64,000 bases of DNA from an uncultured Lachnospiraceae bacterium (GTDB lineage Bacteria; Bacillota; Clostridia; Lachnospirales; Lachnospiraceae), in assembly GCA_900317825.1 (NCBI GenBank), contig ONIH01000002.1:55656-119655 (forward strand), in the 5' to 3' direction. The translations under genes were made by a program, and so were the position numbers. This document shows, piece by piece, positions 60,910 through 64,000 of this stretch (the stretch's first letter is position 1; the number at the start of each line of letters is the position of its first letter). Under the pieces are notes generated by a model. The model saw only the letters and a program-made list of their open reading frames with translations. It made no database searches and was not told where the DNA came from.

Positions 60910-60915
60910 GCTAAA

Positions 60916-61560
60916 ATGGCAGAAAAGAAAGGCCTTGTAGTGGTGCTCTCGGGATTTTCCGGAGCAGGCAAGGGAACTATCATGAAGCATCTCCTGAATA
61001 AATACCCGGGGATGTATAACCTGTCTATCTCGGCTACTACGAGAGGAAAGAGACAGGGTGAGGAAGACGGCAGAGAGTATTTTTTCAAGACCAGAGAAGA
61101 GTTTGATCAGATGGTCGAAAATGGCGAGCTTTTAGAGCATGCCACCTTTAATGGGAACTCTTACGGTACGCCAAAGGCCTATGTACAGAATCTTGTTGAC
61201 GAGGGAAAAGACGTGATCCTCGAGATCGAGGTAAACGGCGCCTTACAGGTAAAGAAGATATTCCCGGATGCCCTGCTCCTTTTCGTGACTCCGCCATCAG
61301 CTGCAGAGCTTAAGAACAGGCTCGTAGGCAGGGGGACGGAGACACCTGAAGTCGTAGCGCAGCGCCTTGCCATATCATCAAAGGAATCGCTTCTGATGCC
61401 GCATTACGATTACCTCGTCATAAATGACAGAATAGAAGACAGCGTTGAGAGAGTCCATGAGATCATTCAGAGCGCTCACTACGCTACGAAGAATAACGGC
61501 GCACAGATAGCCGAGTTACAGGAAGAGCTTAAGACATTTTCGAAAGGAGAAAATAAATGA
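60916..61560 (+). CDS. gmk: Guanylate kinase
   Basis: 214 residues. The P-loop GFSGAGKGT is near residue 13, with the GMP-binding LSISATTRGKRQGEEDGREY and EHATFNGNSYGTPK blocks. It makes GDP from GMP. It follows remA by 6 bases and overlaps rpoZ by 4 bases. Confidence 0.96.
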   Translation: MAEKKGLVVVLSGFSGAGKGTIMKHLLNKYPGMYNLSISATTRGKRQGEEDGREYFFKTREEFDQMVENGELLEHATFNGNSYGTPKAYVQNLVDEGKDVILEIEVNGALQVKKIFPDALLLFVTPPSAAELKNRLVGRGTETPEVVAQRLAISSKESLLMPHYDYLVINDRIEDSVERVHEIIQSAHYATKNNGAQIAELQEELKTFSKGENK

Positions 61561-62027
61561 TACATCCGTCCTATGTGGAACTTATGAAGGTAGTAAACGA
61601 GGGAACTGACGTAGGAGAAGAGCCGGTTGTAAACAGCCGTTACTCCATAGTCTGTGCTACCGCAAAGCGTGCCCGTCAGATCATCGACGGAAAAGAGCCT
61701 CTTATTGACTACCATGAGAAGGACAAGCCGCTTTCCATTGCAGTAAACGAGCTCTATGAGGGCGAACTGAAGATCCTCACCGATGAAGAGAGTGAGGAGA
61801 TGGCTGAGAAGGAAAAGAAGGTAAAGGAAGTCATCAGACAGCGTCGTGAAGAGGCTGAAGCTCTTGCAAGACAGCAGGAAGAGGAAGATCAGGAAAAGGC
61901 TTCTGAGGAAGGATCAGAGGATGATCCTGACGAGGCTCAGTCAGAGGCTGACGAGAATGTGACAGATGAAGACGCTGAGACTGAGTCAGAAGAGATTACA
62001 GAAGACACTGATGAGAGTGACTCATGA
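61557..62027 (+). CDS. rpoZ: RNA polymerase omega subunit with long acidic extension
   Basis: 156 residues, about twice the common omega size. The omega core is the first ~75 residues (NSRYSIVCATAKRARQIIDG is the conserved helix, then DKPLSIAVNELYEGEL). A charged helical stretch (about 80-115) and an acidic Glu/Asp/Ser tail to the end follow. Omega supports assembly of the polymerase and binds beta-prime. The tail is an unusual addition whose role is unknown. The rimO start overlaps its end by 4 bases. Confidence 0.9.
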   Translation: MIHPSYVELMKVVNEGTDVGEEPVVNSRYSIVCATAKRARQIIDGKEPLIDYHEKDKPLSIAVNELYEGELKILTDEESEEMAEKEKKVKEVIRQRREEAEALARQQEEEDQEKASEEGSEDDPDEAQSEADENVTDEDAETESEEITEDTDESDS

Positions 62028-63370
62028 AGAAGCTGTTCTTTGTTTCGCTTGGCTGTGACAAAAATCTGGTCGATGCCGAGCACATGCTTTCACTCTTACA
62101 TGCTGACGGTTATCAGATCACAGAAGACGAGTCAGATGCCGATGTCATCATAGTAAATACCTGCTGCTTCATCGAAGATGCTGCTCAGGAGAGTGTAAAT
62201 ACTATCCTTGACATGGCAGATCTGAAGAAAACCGGGCATCTCAAAGCCCTTATAGTCACAGGCTGTCTGGCTACCCGCTATGCAAAGGATATCGGAGTCG
62301 AGATTCCTGAAGTAGACGGAGTAGTCGGGGCTAGCTCCTACGATGAGGTAAAGGAAGTCTTAGACAGAGTCCTGGCTGGCGAAGAAAATGTAGAAGAAGT
62401 CGAGGATATCTCGAGAACTCCTGAGGACAGCGGACGTATTCTTACGACTGGAGGGCACTTCGCCTACCTGAAGATTGCTGAAGGCTGTGACAAGAACTGT
62501 TCCTACTGCATTATCCCTAAGCTCAGAGGTCACTATAGATCATTCCCTATGGAAAAGCTTATAGCTGAGGCTGAGTCACTGGTGGCTCAGGGAGTAAGGG
62601 AGCTTATCCTCGTGGCGCAGGAGACTACGCTCTATGGAACTGACATCTACGGACATAAGGCTCTTCCTGAGCTTCTCAGAAAAATCTCAGAGATAAAGGG
62701 ACTGGCCTGGATCAGGCTTCTCTACGCTTATCCTGAGGAGATAGATGATGCGCTTATCGATGAGATGGCAGTAAACCCTAAGGTATGCCATTACATAGAC
62801 ATGCCTATCCAGCATTCGAATGATTACATTCTCGGACGTATGGGACGAAGAACTAAGCGCGCTGATATCATATCTGTCATTAACCGTCTTCGCACCAAAA
62901 TCCCCGACATCTGCATCAGGACGACTCTGATCTGCGGATTCCCGGGTGAGACAGAGGAGATGCATCAGGATCAGGTCAGCTTCATAAGGGAGATGCGCTT
63001 TGACAGACTCGGAGCTTTCCCGTATTCGAGAGAAAAGGGAACAGTCGCATACGACATGCCTGATCAGGTCGAGGACGTGACCAAGCAGCTCTGGTATGAT
63101 GAGATAATGCGTGTCCAGCAGCAGATCACTTTCGAGAAGAATAAAGAACTCGTAGGAAAAGAATTCGAGGTCTTTATCGAGGGTGAGATACCTGATGACA
63201 GAGTCTATGTCGGACGGACATACAGGGATGCGCCTGATGTGGACGGATACGTGTATATGGACAGGGATTACCAGAGGCTTAGCGGTGATCTCGTAGATGT
63301 AAAGATAACAAAAGCAAAGGACTACGACCTGATAGGAGAGATAATCGATGAAGATGAACCTGCCGAATAA
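62024..63370 (+). CDS. rimO: Ribosomal protein S12 methylthiotransferase RimO
   Basis: 448 residues. The UPF0004 N-terminal domain (FFVSLGCDKNLVDAEHML) comes first, followed by the radical SAM motif CDKNCSYC in a GCDKNCSYCIIPKLRG block and a C-terminal TRAM domain. It adds a methylthio group to an Asp of S12. The Cys pattern and length separate it from MiaB at 45 kb. It overlaps pgsA by 23 bases. Confidence 0.95.
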   Translation: MKKLFFVSLGCDKNLVDAEHMLSLLHADGYQITEDESDADVIIVNTCCFIEDAAQESVNTILDMADLKKTGHLKALIVTGCLATRYAKDIGVEIPEVDGVVGASSYDEVKEVLDRVLAGEENVEEVEDISRTPEDSGRILTTGGHFAYLKIAEGCDKNCSYCIIPKLRGHYRSFPMEKLIAEAESLVAQGVRELILVAQETTLYGTDIYGHKALPELLRKISEIKGLAWIRLLYAYPEEIDDALIDEMAVNPKVCHYIDMPIQHSNDYILGRMGRRTKRADIISVINRLRTKIPDICIRTTLICGFPGETEEMHQDQVSFIREMRFDRLGAFPYSREKGTVAYDMPDQVEDVTKQLWYDEIMRVQQQITFEKNKELVGKEFEVFIEGEIPDDRVYVGRTYRDAPDVDGYVYMDRDYQRLSGDLVDVKITKAKDYDLIGEIIDEDEPAE

Positions 63371-63911
63371 ACTGACGACACTGCGTATGTTCTTGGTGCC
63401 GGTGTTTGCGATAGTCATACTTGTAGGCGGAAGTCAGAATTACACGACACGTATCATAGCTGAGGTCATTTTTATATCGGCTTCTCTTACTGATATGCTC
63501 GATGGAAAAATAGCCAGAAAGTACAACCTGATAACTGACTACGGTAAATTCATGGATCCGCTCGCTGACAAGCTGTTAGTCTGCACGGCGATGATCTGTC
63601 TTATGAGTTTCGGACAGCTTCCTGCCTGGGTGCTCATCATCATCATCGCAAGAGAATTCATCATCTCAGGATTCCGCCTTATAGCCGCCGATAACGGCAG
63701 GGTCATAGCTGCCAGTTACTGGGGCAAATTCAAGACGGTCTTCCAGATGGCTATGGTCATAGTAATGATACTTCACATCAGGGTAGAGCCTTTCGCTCAG
63801 TTTTTCATGGTGCTTGAGACACTTCTGATGTATATAGCTGTCATTCTTACGGTAGTCTCACTTATAGACTATCTGGTAAAGAACAGGGATGTCTTAAAGG
63901 AGCAAGTTTGA
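63348..63911 (+). CDS. pgsA: CDP-diacylglycerol-glycerol-3-phosphate 3-phosphatidyltransferase
   Basis: 187 residues with several membrane segments. The CDP-alcohol transferase motif is DGKIARKYNLITDYGKFMDP followed by LADKLL, holding the D-G-x2-A-R-x8-G-x3-D-x3-D residues. It makes phosphatidylglycerol phosphate from CdsA's product. ATG 63348 has AGGAG nine bases upstream; ATG 63354 is an alternative. It is the last gene in the window. Confidence 0.93.
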   Translation: MKMNLPNKLTTLRMFLVPVFAIVILVGGSQNYTTRIIAEVIFISASLTDMLDGKIARKYNLITDYGKFMDPLADKLLVCTAMICLMSFGQLPAWVLIIIIAREFIISGFRLIAADNGRVIAASYWGKFKTVFQMAMVIVMILHIRVEPFAQFFMVLETLLMYIAVILTVVSLIDYLVKNRDVLKEQV

Positions 63912-63957
63912 AACAAAGTAGCGCTTAAGGAAAACTAAAAAAGGGCATAGTAAACAA

Positions 63958-63978
63958 GCTGTATTTTTACAGCCTTTT
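63958..63978 (+). terminator. Possible terminator after pgsA
   Basis: GCTGTA (63958-63963) pairs with TACAGC (63968-63973) across a T-rich loop, followed by C and four T residues. The stem is short, so termination may be partial. Bases 63912-64000 contain no gene that I can support. Confidence 0.5.
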
Positions 63979-64000
63979 AATATTGGATATGGATCAAGAC

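Noticed and set aside
1-64000. Insertion sequences, prophage, CRISPR arrays
   Set aside because: No transposase, integrase, phage structural gene or regular repeat-spacer array was seen on either strand.

Overview
The window looks like a chromosomal segment of a flagellated, Gram-positive, low-to-mid-GC member of the Clostridia, most likely a Lachnospiraceae (Butyrivibrio/Roseburia-like). The basis is PolC-type DNA polymerase, FliY with a CheC-type domain, CheC and CheD, a GerW/YtfJ sporulation-type protein, an Asp23-YloV(FakA)-RecG cluster, strong Shine-Dalgarno sites, frequent TTG/GTG starts and Clostridia-style proteins. The genus cannot be fixed from sequence reading alone. No insertion sequence, prophage, CRISPR array, rRNA or tRNA was seen, and no gap over 300 bases lacks an explanation.

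Region 1 (1-23.7 kb) starts with the 3' end of an unrelated secreted or surface protein and its terminator. A sigma-A-like promoter then opens a long, tightly packed flagellar/chemotaxis operon: motA motB fliL fliM fliY cheY fliO fliP fliQ fliR flhB flhA flhF flhG, a PilZ protein, cheB cheA cheW cheC cheD, a small membrane protein, sigma-28 (fliA/sigD), a FapA-like protein, an orphan small protein, a SwrB-like membrane/coiled-coil protein and a short MltG-like protein. It encodes stator, C-ring, export gate, placement GTPases, chemotaxis relay and adaptation enzymes, and the late-gene sigma factor. Rod, hook and export ATPase genes are not here, so the operon seems to be split from its usual upstream half.

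Region 2 (23.7-38.2 kb) is the conserved rpsB-tsf-pyrH-frr-uppS-cdsA-dxr-rseP-ispG-polC order. A polysaccharide deacetylase and a bactofilin are inserted between tsf and pyrH. The rpsB leader and the rpsB-tsf spacer both hold RNA-like structure.

Region 3 (38.2-47.9 kb) holds a leftward metNIQ methionine transporter, then rightward larB, 5-formyl-THF cyclo-ligase, a short CobU-like protein lacking a P-loop, a HAD hydrolase, proA, miaB, ruvA and ruvB. Region 4 (47.9-54.3 kb) is a division/cell-wall cluster: zapA, a U32 protein, an FtsW/RodA/SpoVE protein, a class B PBP, a DUF2953 protein and a GerW/YtfJ protein. Region 5 (54.3-64 kb) has a frameshifted rpmB (L28) on the minus strand, asp23, a FakA/YloV protein, recG, convergent rqcH, then remA, gmk, rpoZ, rimO and pgsA.

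No wholly new system could be demonstrated. The points most worth checking are a CheB whose receiver domain lacks the phospho-acceptor aspartate, the structured rpsB-tsf spacer, the rpmB frameshift, dyad elements upstream of motA and in the zapA promoter, the unassigned proteins ending the flagellar operon, and a P-loop-less CobU-like protein.
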